Source: CAXBGS01 sp963975425 (lineage in GTDB: Bacteria; Planctomycetota; Planctomycetia; Pirellulales; Pirellulaceae). Taken from it: a stretch of DNA of 64,000 bases. Numbering within the stretch: position 1 is the stretch's first letter; each line of letters begins with the position of its first letter. This document shows positions 16,612-25,255 of this stretch, piece by piece. The stretch lies in contig CAXBGS010000020.1 in the NCBI GenBank assembly GCA_963975425.1, positions 12,109-76,108 on the forward strand, read 5' to 3'. The notes under the pieces were generated by a model that saw only the letters and a program-made list of their open reading frames with translations, ran no database searches and was not told where the DNA came from. The position numbers and the translations under genes are program-made.

Positions 16612-17766
16612 TTATTGTCGTGGTGACTGAAACGATGAGATGAAACGCTTGTCAATCCAGTTTTTGAGTGTCAGGCACCAACGCGCGTGCACGGTGAACC
16701 ATCCGTATTCCAAAAGTGCATTCCCGTCGCCCGTATTGAGTATTTTTAGAAATCCTTGTTGCGGAGCGAAATGTTTCATCGGCCGCTTGTCAAACAAAGC
16801 TCGCAGATTGTTCGACAAGATTGGAATCTGCCGCACCGCGTACACACCGGCTTTCGGCGAAGGCGATGCGAGCACGGTCCCCGAGTCACCGACGGCGAAA
16901 ATTCGTGGGTCAGAAAGCGACTGCAGCGTATCGCTGGTTGCAATGAATCCGCGATCATCGGTTCGCAATCCCAGACGCTCGAGCACGGGCGGCGGCGCCG
17001 CGCCCGTCGCCCAAATCACACAATCCGATTGGTGCCTTTGGCCATCGTCGGTCAGAAAGTCAGATTCTCCGACTTCGGTCACTCGGTGTCCCGTTTGGAT
17101 AGCGATGTCACGTTCGGACAACAACTTTTCGATGCGCCGAACGCTGCGACTGCTCATATCCGGAGCGACGCGGTCGCTGCTGGTAAAGATTTCAATTCGC
17201 AGCTGGCACTTGAAGTCACGTTTGCGACATTGTTCGTGTAAACACAAGGCAATTTCGACACTTGCGACGCCGCCGCCGACGATTGCAACGTGTTGCAGCT
17301 GATCACGAGAACGACCGTCTTGCTCAAGTCGATCATTCAGCCTTTGCAGAAACGTTTGCATCGGCTTGATTGGCACCAATAGCGGTGAACCCGAGTGCTC
17401 TCGCCACCCGGCAGGCATCGATCCAACACCGACCGAGAGTGCATCGAATCGAATCGGGGATCGGTCACTTAAACACAGTTCACCTGCACTCAGGTTCAAA
17501 CCGGTCGTGTCCGCAAGAATCAGTTCCGCACCGGCACGGTCGCAGAGGCTTTCCAGGTCGATCCGCATTTCTTCGTCGCTGAATTGCCATCCCAACGTTC
17601 CTGGCAGCATGCCGGAGTAGGTTGCTGTTGGAAACTTGCTGATGCAAATCAGTTTGCAGTCGGGAATCGGATCATGAGCCCATTCCTTGACGATGTGGGC
17701 ATTGGTGTGGCCGATCCCCAGCAGGACGACGTTTCTCGCCCTCTCGCGGGTCTCCGTCGAGGTCAC
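16612..17766 (-). CDS. FAD/NAD(P) oxidoreductase of the SelD-N-terminal type
   Basis: A 384-residue flavoprotein with an N-terminal Rossmann motif (VVLLGIGHTNAHIV, about residues 13-26), a second dinucleotide motif (VAIVGGGVASVE, about 160-171) and a C-terminal FAVGDSG FAD motif. The segment TATYSGMLPGTLGW matches the NADH dehydrogenase-like family (TIGR03169 by pattern) that is fused to selenophosphate synthetase SelD in some organisms. No SelD is fused or adjacent here. The start is GTG 17766, overlapping the stop of the upstream rhodanese gene by four bases, so the two are coupled. A quinone-linked oxidation of sulfur or selenium compounds is possible but inferred only from context. Confidence 0.85.
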   Translation of the reverse strand: MTSTETRERARNVVLLGIGHTNAHIVKEWAHDPIPDCKLICISKFPTATYSGMLPGTLGWQFSDEEMRIDLESLCDRAGAELILADTTGLNLSAGELCLSDRSPIRFDALSVGVGSMPAGWREHSGSPLLVPIKPMQTFLQRLNDRLEQDGRSRDQLQHVAIVGGGVASVEIALCLHEQCRKRDFKCQLRIEIFTSSDRVAPDMSSRSVRRIEKLLSERDIAIQTGHRVTEVGESDFLTDDGQRHQSDCVIWATGAAPPPVLERLGLRTDDRGFIATSDTLQSLSDPRIFAVGDSGTVLASPSPKAGVYAVRQIPILSNNLRALFDKRPMKHFAPQQGFLKILNTGDGNALLEYGWFTVHARWCLTLKNWIDKRFISSFQSPRQ

Positions 17767-18296
17767 TTCGTGACCTGTTCGTACTTTGCCGGTACACGAT
17801 AGCGATCGCTGTAGGTGTGCACACGGTTGGTTGCTTTGCCGTCAAGTGTTACCAACGGCAATCCGGCTTCGATCCATTGCAGGATGCTTCCCTGGTAGTT
17901 TTGAACCTTGATGCCTTCCTTGGCGAGCTGTTTGGCATAGGCACCGCTGCGGCCACCGACGGTACAGTACGGAATGACCGTTCGTCCCTGATAACGTTCG
18001 CGATCTTTCTCGTACTGCGACTTGGTAATCGCACCGGGGATGACGGATACGGCGGTTTCTGCATCAGTGCGGACATCAACCAGCACGAAGTCAGGATTCG
18101 GAGCTTCTGTGCCGGTTCGCTTTGCCCTGCTATCGGCCTTTTGTTGTGCGACCAATCGCTCACTCAGTTCGCTTGTTTTGATCGTGTCGATTTTCGGCCC
18201 GCCGAACAAGGAGCTCAGCTGAGCGTTGGCGCGAGGCGTTTGACACGTTCCCACGACCAGAATGACGACCGCGATGATCCAGTGGCGTTTATCCAT
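17763..18296 (-). CDS. Exported rhodanese-like protein
   Basis: A 177-residue protein with an N-terminal signal peptide (residues 5-25, ending RANA) and one rhodanese domain (about 45-160). The active loop is CTVGGRSG, with the catalytic Cys followed by two glycines and Arg, and VLVDVRTDAETAVSVIPGA is the usual domain core. Exported rhodaneses transfer sulfane sulfur to acceptors such as thiols or cyanide. It precedes the FAD oxidoreductase with a GTGA overlap, which suggests a functional pair outside or across the membrane. The physiological donor is unknown. Confidence 0.88.
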   Translation of the reverse strand: MDKRHWIIAVVILVVGTCQTPRANAQLSSLFGGPKIDTIKTSELSERLVAQQKADSRAKRTGTEAPNPDFVLVDVRTDAETAVSVIPGAITKSQYEKDRERYQGRTVIPYCTVGGRSGAYAKQLAKEGIKVQNYQGSILQWIEAGLPLVTLDGKATNRVHTYSDRYRVPAKYEQVTK

Positions 18297-18362
18297 CGTT
18301 GGGTGTTACCTGTGGGCTTGTGAGTTGAGTTGAGATGAGATTGTTTCTTCCATCTCGATATT

Positions 18363-18824
18363 TTACATGTGTTTGGAGATGAATGCAGGTTCACCCATTC
18401 TCAGCAGCAGGTCCAGCTGCAGCTCTAACCAACTCTTATGCCCTTCTTCGTCCAATGCGATCCGTTCGAACAATTGCCGTGAACCGATATCCCGATCGTC
18501 ATTGGCTTGGTATGCAGCTTGCGTGTAGAACTCGATCGCCTCTTTCTCATCGGCCAAGTCCAATTCGAACATCTCCTTGAGCGAAGTTGCGCGGACCGGG
18601 GTTTTGTCGAACTCGAGTTTCGGATCACCCTCCAAGAATAGGATGCGGTTAAGGTACTCCTCGGAATGTCCAAGTTCTTCCTGCATCTCTTCACGCATTT
18701 TGGACGCCAACTGTGTGATTCCCCAGTCATCCAGCACACATGCGTGCAGTTGATACTGGTGCGTTGCGCTCAGTTCCATCCCAAGCGCTTTCTGCAAGTT
18801 TGCGACGGTGTTTGATTTTGACAT
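18363..18824 (-). CDS. bfr: Bacterioferritin-like protein lacking the heme Met
   Basis: A 153-residue four-helix protein with the diiron ferroxidase ligands of bacterioferritin: E17, E50, H53, E93, E126 and H129, plus Y24. In E. coli Bfr the heme is held by M52; the aligned residue here is L51 (EELGHSE against the DEMKHAD segment). The rest of the alignment, including RILFLEG, is close. The protein probably stores iron or detoxifies peroxide with little or no heme. ATG 18824 has a strong GGAGA site. It lies 66 bases upstream of the exported rhodanese gene, and could be cotranscribed with it. Confidence 0.9.
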   Translation of the reverse strand: MSKSNTVANLQKALGMELSATHQYQLHACVLDDWGITQLASKMREEMQEELGHSEEYLNRILFLEGDPKLEFDKTPVRATSLKEMFELDLADEKEAIEFYTQAAYQANDDRDIGSRQLFERIALDEEGHKSWLELQLDLLLRMGEPAFISKHM

Positions 18825-18992
18825 TCTAAGTCTCCATGTCTCTCGGTTAGTTGACTGAAAAAATGGGTTCGTAAGGTTGGTTCTGCGTGAGACGATTTCC
18901 GTCGTTGAAAGTCGAGGATCGAATAAGAGATTTTGCCCCAGTTCGACCGCTGCGTCTGTGTTGCCGGGAAGCCGGGCTGATTCCGGTGAGAG

Positions 18993-19682
18993 CTAAGAAT
19001 CGTCGTCGGCATTCTCGACACTGTCGACGGCAGGTTGGTCAACCGTCCCGGGCACCTCGACCCAGAACCATCCGCGCAATTCATCCAGCCTAAAGCCCGT
19101 TGCTCGATCACTCGGATACAGCTTTGCCAACGCTGGTTTAACTTCGTCGATAATATCCTCGTCCTGTCCATGGCACATCAGGCACTTCACACCCATTCGG
19201 ATTGGAAAGACTGCCCCGGTCTGGCCGTCTTTCAAAGTCACGAAACGCGGTGTGTCTGTGCGGTCTTCGACAAACGGTCTTACCCAGTCTCTTGGTTCGT
19301 TTTCGGCGCTGCGAAGCTTGAACGACGTGCGCCCAATTTCAACACAGTATTCCTCGCCAACGGAGGACGAGATTTGTTTGGCTTCTGTACGGCAGACCTC
19401 GATCGCGGCTGCGGGCCCATCGGACTGCATGGCGGACATCAACCGGTTCGAAAGCTGGGAAAACAAGGCGTCCTTTGCCCGTGTAGCGATCGCTCTGTGC
19501 CGAGCGGGGACTTGCGTTTCCGTTCCCAAGTCCGCCGGCGAAGAAGATTGCGCAGCGGGTGTTTCGCTTTGCATGGAAGATCCATTCGAATGCTGTTCAC
19601 GGCACCCGATTGCTGCAAGCATCGATACCGTCAGGGTGATTTGTAGCAAGTGACGTAGGTGAACGACGTTTGGAAATCTCAT
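18993..19682 (-). CDS. DUF3365 lipoprotein with one heme c site
   Basis: A 229-residue protein with a lipoprotein signal peptide (LAAIGC, C27) and a DUF3365 domain: ALFSQLSNRL, the AIEVCRTEA segment, IGRTSFKLRS with PRDW, and CLMCHG (C167, C170, H171). DUF3365/Tll0287-like domains bind heme in several bacteria and are related to sensory heme proteins. Anchoring in the outer or cytoplasmic membrane would place the heme in the periplasm. It lies next to bacterioferritin and sulfur genes on the same strand. The role in electron transfer or redox sensing is inference. Confidence 0.85.
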   Translation of the reverse strand: MRFPNVVHLRHLLQITLTVSMLAAIGCREQHSNGSSMQSETPAAQSSSPADLGTETQVPARHRAIATRAKDALFSQLSNRLMSAMQSDGPAAAIEVCRTEAKQISSSVGEEYCVEIGRTSFKLRSAENEPRDWVRPFVEDRTDTPRFVTLKDGQTGAVFPIRMGVKCLMCHGQDEDIIDEVKPALAKLYPSDRATGFRLDELRGWFWVEVPGTVDQPAVDSVENADDDS

Positions 19683-19774
19683 CGTGCTTTTCTTCTTGAT
19701 GATAGCTGTCTGATTGCTTCGTTTCTTAGCGGATGCGGCCAGTGGATCGAAGATTGATCGAGCTGGCGTCTAAA

Positions 19775-19842
19775 GTTCGTGGATTGATCAATTACGTTCA
19801 TTGATGAGTTACGTGCATGGATGAATTACGTTGAATGATCAA
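19775..19842. repeat. Four 17-bp tandem repeats
   Basis: Four imperfect copies of a unit close to TTACGTGGATTGATGAA begin at 19775, 19792, 19809 and 19826. The last copy covers the stop codon of the persulfide dioxygenase-rhodanese gene (19839-19841). Variation between units is at a few positions only, which suggests recent slippage. Confidence 0.8.
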
Positions 19843-21263
19843 GCGCTGACCGCGTCGGCGGGTTTGACCGACGGTAAACCAGCGCTCTTCCACGCGACAT
19901 ATCCACCGGACAGGTTGACCACTGATTTGAATCCGGCGGCTTGCAAGACACTTGCGGCGACGGCGGAACGAGCAGCACTGCGGCATTGGACAACGATCGT
20001 TTGATCGCGTGGCCACGGATCGATGTGGTCCGGCAATCGGCCTAAGTAAACATGTTCGGCTTGCTCGATGTGTCCCTCATTCCATTCTTCGTCCGATCGT
20101 ACGTCAATCAGTCTGACCTGTCCGGTTTCGATCGAACGCGCTAACTCAGCAGGTGTGGCTGCGGAATAAACTTCTGTCGCCATGGCTGAGGCCTGGACCG
20201 CATCGACATCAAAGCCACCCTGAATATCTTCGACACCGATTTTGTGCAGGACTCGTGCGGCTTCTTCAAGTTGATCCGGTTCGCAAATCAAGAACACCGG
20301 CTGATCGTAAGGAACGAGCCAGCCGGCCCAGGTCGCCAGCATCGACACGGGAATATTGATCGTTCCCGGAACATGTCCCTTGGCATAGTCCGCAGACGCA
20401 GTGATATCGACGACCGTTCCCCGAGAGATGGCGCCAGCGAGTTCGCCCATATCGAGCATTTTGTGAGTATGGTTTGCACCGAGGATTCGAGGTCCCTCTT
20501 TGTTCACTCGTTTCATCAAAGCAAAGTATTTCGGGGCTTCGGGTTGGTCGGCCAAGATGTAACGAACAAACTCATCCTCATCGGTGAACTGCAACGCGGG
20601 ATTGAACCGTTTTTCGTAACCGACGGTCGACGAGGGAATTGCACCAAGACCCTTACCACACGCACTGCCGGCACCGTGGGCCGGCCAAACTTGCAGGTAG
20701 TCCGGCAGCTGTTTGAACCACTGGGCCGATCGATACAGATCACGTGCGCTGGGCCGGGCCGTGTCGGCAATTCCGGCGGCTTTCTGCAACAGATCGGGGC
20801 GACCGATTGAGCCGACAAAGACAAAATCGCCCGTAAAAATTCCCATGGGCTCACTGGCACCGCCGCCTTGATCCGTCACCAGAAAAGAGATGCTCTCGGG
20901 CGTGTGACCCGGTGTATGAACGACGTCAAACTTGATTTTGCCAATCATGAAGTGATCGCCGTCATGCAGCGGCTCATTCGCATAAGCATCCAAGTACACG
21001 TATTTCCAGTCCTCGGTGCCTTCGTCGGACACGTACAGCTTTGCGCCAACTCGCTCGGCCAACTCTCGGGCGCCGGATACGTAGTCGGCATGGATGTGCG
21101 TTTCGGCAACGGCGACCAGACGTAATCCTTCTTGTTTTGCGAAGTCTAGATACGGATCAATATCGCGCCCCGGGTCGACAACGACCGCTGCGTTCGCTCG
21201 CTGGCATCCAACGATATACGATGCATGTGCAAGCTTGTCGTCATAAAAGTATTTCAGCAACAC
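19839..21263 (-). CDS. Persulfide dioxygenase-rhodanese fusion (CstB-like)
   Basis: A 474-residue protein with an N-terminal metallo-beta-lactamase fold of the ETHE1 type: HIHADYVSG (H56, H58, D60), VVHTPGHTPES and FTGDFVFVGSIGRPDL. Two rhodanese modules follow, the first with a reduced CEPDQL loop and the last with a full CRSAARS active loop near residue 425. This matches CstB-like or beta-lactamase-hydrolase-like proteins that oxidise persulfides to sulfite and can form thiosulfate. The start is GTG 21263 with an AAAGGAAA site. It lies 86 bases behind the membrane rhodanese gene on the same strand, so the two form a probable operon for sulfide or persulfide removal. Confidence 0.93.
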   Translation of the reverse strand: MLLKYFYDDKLAHASYIVGCQRANAAVVVDPGRDIDPYLDFAKQEGLRLVAVAETHIHADYVSGARELAERVGAKLYVSDEGTEDWKYVYLDAYANEPLHDGDHFMIGKIKFDVVHTPGHTPESISFLVTDQGGGASEPMGIFTGDFVFVGSIGRPDLLQKAAGIADTARPSARDLYRSAQWFKQLPDYLQVWPAHGAGSACGKGLGAIPSSTVGYEKRFNPALQFTDEDEFVRYILADQPEAPKYFALMKRVNKEGPRILGANHTHKMLDMGELAGAISRGTVVDITASADYAKGHVPGTINIPVSMLATWAGWLVPYDQPVFLICEPDQLEEAARVLHKIGVEDIQGGFDVDAVQASAMATEVYSAATPAELARSIETGQVRLIDVRSDEEWNEGHIEQAEHVYLGRLPDHIDPWPRDQTIVVQCRSAARSAVAASVLQAAGFKSVVNLSGGYVAWKSAGLPSVKPADAVSA

Positions 21264-21349
21264 GTTGATTTCCTTTACTCATTGTGGTCCCCGCCCTTGG
21301 TTCTGACGAGAACAGGTTCCCAGCACGATTACGCTTTACGACAACATGA

Positions 21350-21895
21350 CTATGTCGAACATGATCCACCGGCGGCACATTGATTCCACGGCATCTTGGC
21401 GATCATCGAAGCCATGGGGCAAAGTCCGGTGAAACCTGCGAAGATCAGCCCGGCACCAACAACCGCCGAAAGGCCGACAAAAAACGGGTGCACAAGGTAT
21501 GCCAAAACGACACCGAGTACCGTCAAGGACCCGGCCGCAATCTGGACCTGTTGCATCAACGGCAGGGTCTTTTTGCCTCGCACGACGGGCAATCCTGCTC
21601 GGTCCCATGCCGTCGTGCCGCCTTCGACATTGACAACGTTTTCATATCCGGCGTCGAGAAATTTTTGACAAGCTTGTTCGGACCGATTACCTGCATGACA
21701 GATCACGTAGAGGGGGTGATCGGCGGAACCATTTCTCGATTTCATGATGTCGTGCGGGTCCAAGGATTCCAGTGGAACACTTCGAGCACACTCGGCGTGA
21801 ATTTCGCGATATTCGGTGGGCATCCGCACGTCGATCAAGTCAATGTCTCGATGTTCTTGATACTCGGCGAGTTGCTTGACGTCGATGGATTGCAT
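21350..21895 (-). CDS. Rhodanese-DUF2892 membrane protein (YgaP-like)
   Basis: A 181-residue protein with a cytoplasmic rhodanese domain (residues 1-105, active loop CHAGNRS) followed by a DUF2892-like segment with two membrane helices (about 120-160) and a Cys-rich end. This is the layout of YgaP, which moves sulfane sulfur or thiocyanate near the membrane. ATG 21895 has a GGAGA site; a TTG upstream would add 11 residues. It is the first gene of the persulfide operon. A near-perfect palindrome lies about 240 bases upstream. Confidence 0.9.
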   Translation of the reverse strand: MQSIDVKQLAEYQEHRDIDLIDVRMPTEYREIHAECARSVPLESLDPHDIMKSRNGSADHPLYVICHAGNRSEQACQKFLDAGYENVVNVEGGTTAWDRAGLPVVRGKKTLPLMQQVQIAAGSLTVLGVVLAYLVHPFFVGLSAVVGAGLIFAGFTGLCPMASMIAKMPWNQCAAGGSCST

Positions 21896-22132
21896 TTGGG
21901 TCTCCGCGGATGACTTATTAAACCCCAACAGGTCGCGGGGTTACGACATATGGGATTAAAAAAAGGGAACGGGTATAGGCGGTGCTCAGTGCTGTCACTA
22001 TTGGCACGTGGCGACTGAAAAACGCGAAGGTGGATTTGCCGGTCGGCCGCGTGAGGAAAGCCCTGGATGTTCTCATGATTCTCCAGCGTCATTCCACTCA
22101 AAATTGCGTTACAAGCGACTTCGGCAGGTCTT

Positions 22133-22152
22133 CATTCCAATATATCGGAATG
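22133..22152. promoter_or_regulatory. 20-bp palindrome upstream of the persulfide operon
   Basis: CATTCCAATATATCGGAATG is symmetric at nine of ten positions, with AT-rich centre and CATTCC/GGAATG arms. ATTC...GAAT-type dyads with AT-rich centres are used by ArsR-family repressors, including, as I recall, SqrR/BigR sulfide-responsive regulators, although the spacing here is two bases longer than the ATTC-N8-GAAT form. No ArsR gene is next to it. The site is 238 bases before the rhodanese-DUF2892 start. Around two such dyads may occur by chance in this window. Confidence 0.4.
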
Positions 22153-22241
22153 TTACGACATAACAATGAGACTATCGTAGAAAAATCCGAGGCCATCTTC
22201 TATTGCGGCGAATGATTGCTCGCCGGCAGCAGATTTTTCCG

Positions 22242-23009
22242 TCAGACCGTTAGCTCGACCGGCCGAAAATTCACGTGCTTGATCGCCGCACCGCCGTTAT
22301 AGAACTCAAAGCCTTTCAGGTGGTACTGCTCGATCCTTCGATGAGTATGGCCAAAGACGACTCGACGAACCGGTTGCATCAGTGCGGGGTCTTGGCGATG
22401 CATCCAGCGGACCAAACGCAAGCAGGTCCTTCGGCGGCGATGGGCCGCAAAAGCCACCGTTTGGTGCAGCCTGGCAGAAACCGCGGCGTCGTACAGCCGA
22501 CTTGTTCGCGGGTGAGCCATCGGTTTGTCTCGCCAAGACTGGCGATAGCTCGTGAAAGCTTGATCGGTACCGCCCTTTTCAATCACGTCGCCATGCACAA
22601 ACAGTGCATCGCCGGCAATAAGTGCATCGATGCCGCAACGAAACCTCTCGCGTGCATCAGCCCACTGATGCAACCGGCTTGCGAACTTGCCGTGGGCGTC
22701 GTGATTTCCGTTCAAGAACACGAACTGCGTTGTCGGGTGCGCATCATATTGAAATTGCAACCAATCGAGGGCCGCCGCGACGGATTCGTCCTCGTGTCCC
22801 ATTTGGCTCCAGCGAAAATCAAATAAGTCGCCTCCCCAAACGCACACGTCACAACGCTCAACGACGTCGCGGATCAAGCGTCGATGCGTTTGGACTGTTG
22901 AACGACTGCTGAAGCAATGCAGGTCGGAAACAAAGCAGAACCGCAGATCGGAACGATCATCAACATTCCACCTGGCGATCGCAGGGACTCCATTGGGACT
23001 TAAATTCAT
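22242..23009 (-). CDS. Metallophosphoesterase
   Basis: A 255-residue calcineurin-like phosphoesterase with all expected metal motifs: FVSDLH, GGDLFD, GNHDAHG, VHGD and GHTH. The arrangement resembles LpxH-like UDP-diacylglucosamine hydrolases and unassigned planctomycete phosphoesterases, but a long Arg/His-rich insertion around residues 165-205 is unlike LpxH. The substrate is therefore left open. The ATG at 23009 follows a short polar region. The gene is independent of its neighbours: the next gene upstream on this strand lies over 120 bases away. Confidence 0.85.
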   Translation of the reverse strand: MNLSPNGVPAIARWNVDDRSDLRFCFVSDLHCFSSRSTVQTHRRLIRDVVERCDVCVWGGDLFDFRWSQMGHEDESVAAALDWLQFQYDAHPTTQFVFLNGNHDAHGKFASRLHQWADARERFRCGIDALIAGDALFVHGDVIEKGGTDQAFTSYRQSWRDKPMAHPRTSRLYDAAVSARLHQTVAFAAHRRRRTCLRLVRWMHRQDPALMQPVRRVVFGHTHRRIEQYHLKGFEFYNGGAAIKHVNFRPVELTV

Positions 23010-23137
23010 GCGGTGAGTCTTCTCGGAAAAACAAGGCGAACACGTACAGCAGCGGAATAGCCTTGTCCATGGGAAACGATCGTCAAGTCAGCATCGCACC
23101 GTCTACGCTCGGCCTGTCCATTCTACCGGCCGAACGA

Positions 23138-24124
23138 TCAGGCTGCCGTGTACGAGTCAATGTCTTGGAAGGGCAATGCGTGTCCTGCCAACAATCGTTC
23201 GATCGGGTGCGAGCCTAGGCCCGAGTCGACCACCTCTCGCAAGTCTTGCTTACGCACGACCGCCACGGGGACACCTCGGTCGGATACAACAAATTCATCG
23301 ACTGCGTCACTCGACAGCCAGCCGAGTACATTTTGCGCGTTCCATCGTGCACTCACCACCGGCAGTGGCGCCGGTCGGACGGGCCCAATTTCCTTTCCAT
23401 TGGCGTCAATCAGCACACCACTGGGGCTTCCGTTTTTCGCGTTCCAAACTGGTTCGTCCGCCATCATGACTTCGCTGCGCGCCGCCAGATAAACAAAGCC
23501 TGCGACGAAAACCAATAGAACATTGCCCGTCATTAGTCCGACCAGTCCAAAGCCAATCGCAACAAATTGACCGACGTTCGCGGCGATACCTGTTGCTTTG
23601 CGGTACGGCATCGTCAGCGCAAGTGCCGCACGCAACACCCGTCCGCCATCCATCGGAAACGCCGGCAGCATATTGAAAAGCACAAGCGCCACGTTGACCC
23701 AGGCCAGATTCATCAGAAACGTCAGTCCTGTGGTTGGGACGATGCCCGACCAAGTGATCAGTGGCAACCCGAGAAACAACATCGTCGCAATAACGACATT
23801 CACGGCGGGACCGGCAACGGCGATCGCAAGTTCTTGCCACGGAGTACGCGGAATGCGTTCCAAAGCCGCGACACCACCGATGGGCAGTAATGTGATGTCC
23901 TTTGTATGGATGCCGAAACGTCGGGCGGTCAACGAATGTCCCAGTTCATGCAGAACGACACAGCCAAATACCGCAAACACAAACAAGACTGCCACCGTGG
24001 CAGCGACCGCCCCGCTGCCCGCGGCAAGGTTTGCAAAATAAATCCACGCCGGCAGCAGCAAGAACGTCCAATGCAGACGTAAATCGATTCCAGCGATTTT
24101 TCCCAGGTGCCATGAATGATTCAT
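23138..24124 (-). CDS. Site-2 protease (M50) with a short CBS-like end
   Basis: A 328-residue membrane protein. HELGH (H59, E60, H63) gives the zinc site and NMLPAFPMDGG (D159) the third ligand. Five or six membrane segments lie before residue 215. The C-terminal ~70 residues (FVVSDRGVPVAVVRKQDL) resemble half of a CBS pair, as seen in other M50 proteins. Site-2 proteases cleave membrane-bound anti-sigma factors or signal peptides. ATG 24124 is preferred because of its upstream GGAG site; the longer frame adds 78 low-quality residues. A weak -24/-12-like element lies upstream (24165-24180). Confidence 0.9.
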   Translation of the reverse strand: MNHSWHLGKIAGIDLRLHWTFLLLPAWIYFANLAAGSGAVAATVAVLFVFAVFGCVVLHELGHSLTARRFGIHTKDITLLPIGGVAALERIPRTPWQELAIAVAGPAVNVVIATMLFLGLPLITWSGIVPTTGLTFLMNLAWVNVALVLFNMLPAFPMDGGRVLRAALALTMPYRKATGIAANVGQFVAIGFGLVGLMTGNVLLVFVAGFVYLAARSEVMMADEPVWNAKNGSPSGVLIDANGKEIGPVRPAPLPVVSARWNAQNVLGWLSSDAVDEFVVSDRGVPVAVVRKQDLREVVDSGLGSHPIERLLAGHALPFQDIDSYTAA

Positions 24125-24649
24125 CGAAGAGCTCCAATTTAGACAAGTAGCATGACGGAGATATGCACAACGCGTGCCACTGGTCGAACATGTCAAAACG
24201 GCGGAAAAACTGGTGTTTTCTGGTCGTGTGCCACCCGACCCGCCGGTTGGTCGCGTTCGATCGCTACCGGCTGACGGCCGCCGCAAGTCTCGCGTTTTCG
24301 CCCTCCTGTTGATGCGAGTCTGGTCAAGATGGACTCCGCCGAGTCGCCACGGATCCATGGCAGTTCGAAGGGGGCCGTTTATCGGCGGCGACCGAGGTAT
24401 CCGACCTGTTCGTCAAAAAGTACTGACGCCCTAAGCCGATTCGTGCCACATCCAGAGCCCTTACAACTTTCACTCGCATAGTCTTGAATGACCAAGCTTG
24501 CCGGGCAGCCGCCGCATCACGATTCTGCGGCCGATGCATCGATTAGCGGCCCGCTGGCTGCGAGTTCGATGTGGCCTGCTTGACAGTGTTACCGAACGGG
24601 TAACGCTAGACGCGTGCGGTCGGGACCAAGGACGTGGAGGGACGATGGT
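24125..24649. other. Intergenic region
   Basis: I see no gene here. On the minus strand TGGCACGCGTTGTGCAT (about 24180-24164) resembles a sigma-54 promoter with one mismatch in the -12 box, placed about 40 bases before the site-2 protease ATG. With one mismatch this could be chance. Confidence 0.3.
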
Positions 24650-25255
24650 TTGAGTGAAACGACACGAAGGATTACCGAAATAATTCTAATCCCCGGACTG
24701 TTGGAACCAAGGTTCGTGATGCTGCCGTTGCGATCGTGTCTATCTACGAAATGTAACGAGGTCGAAATCTGGCGAGACCGACTCGCGTTTCGAAAACTTG
24801 ATTCCAGCGTCGATCGTTTGGCTACACGGATTGCCGGCGACCCTGGTGATGACCAAGCCATCGGTATTGTCACACATAGCTTTGGCGATTGGGTTGCTCG
24901 AGCGGCCCTCGCAAAACAGAAAACGCATCGCGTCGGTGCGCTCGTTTCAATCGCTCCGGTGATGCGCGCGGGATTCCTTCCAACGCTCGCATATTTGCTC
25001 ACTGGAAATCTGATTCCCGAAATCGCCGTCATTTTAGATCGAAACCAGGCATCCGCGAACATTGATTGTGATCCGAACCTTCGTCGTATGGTTGTTTGGT
25101 CGAAATTTGACGAGAGCTTACGACGCGTCGACCTGGCGAAGTACAAGAATATCCAGACGCGCGATGTCGCCGCGACGCATCTGACGATCGTTCTGCAACG
25201 GAACGTACACCGTTTGGTCAATGACTGTTTGTTCGAACCGGTTGATCGTCTTTAG
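24650..25255 (+). CDS. Alpha/beta-hydrolase-like protein
   Basis: A 201-residue protein with the alpha/beta-hydrolase pattern: a hydrophobic strand with IILIPGLLE (oxyanion-type loop), the nucleophile elbow THSFGDWVAR with the Ser, a central helical cap region, and a late histidine (ATHLTI) that could complete the triad. The protein is somewhat short for a full hydrolase and the substrate is unknown. TTG 24650 is chosen because a strong GGAGG lies nine bases upstream; GTG 24614 is an alternative with 12 extra residues. The minus-strand open frame in the same place is a shadow. Confidence 0.7.
   Translation: MSETTRRITEIILIPGLLEPRFVMLPLRSCLSTKCNEVEIWRDRLAFRKLDSSVDRLATRIAGDPGDDQAIGIVTHSFGDWVARAALAKQKTHRVGALVSIAPVMRAGFLPTLAYLLTGNLIPEIAVILDRNQASANIDCDPNLRRMVVWSKFDESLRRVDLAKYKNIQTRDVAATHLTIVLQRNVHRLVNDCLFEPVDRL

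Noticed and set aside
24164..24180. Sigma-54 promoter before the site-2 protease gene
   Set aside because: The -12 box has a mismatch and a match of this quality is expected about once in a window of this size by chance.
24589..25221. Minus-strand open frame of 210 residues opposite the hydrolase-like gene
   Set aside because: It mirrors the plus-strand gene, is rich in Ser and Arg, and lacks any motif.
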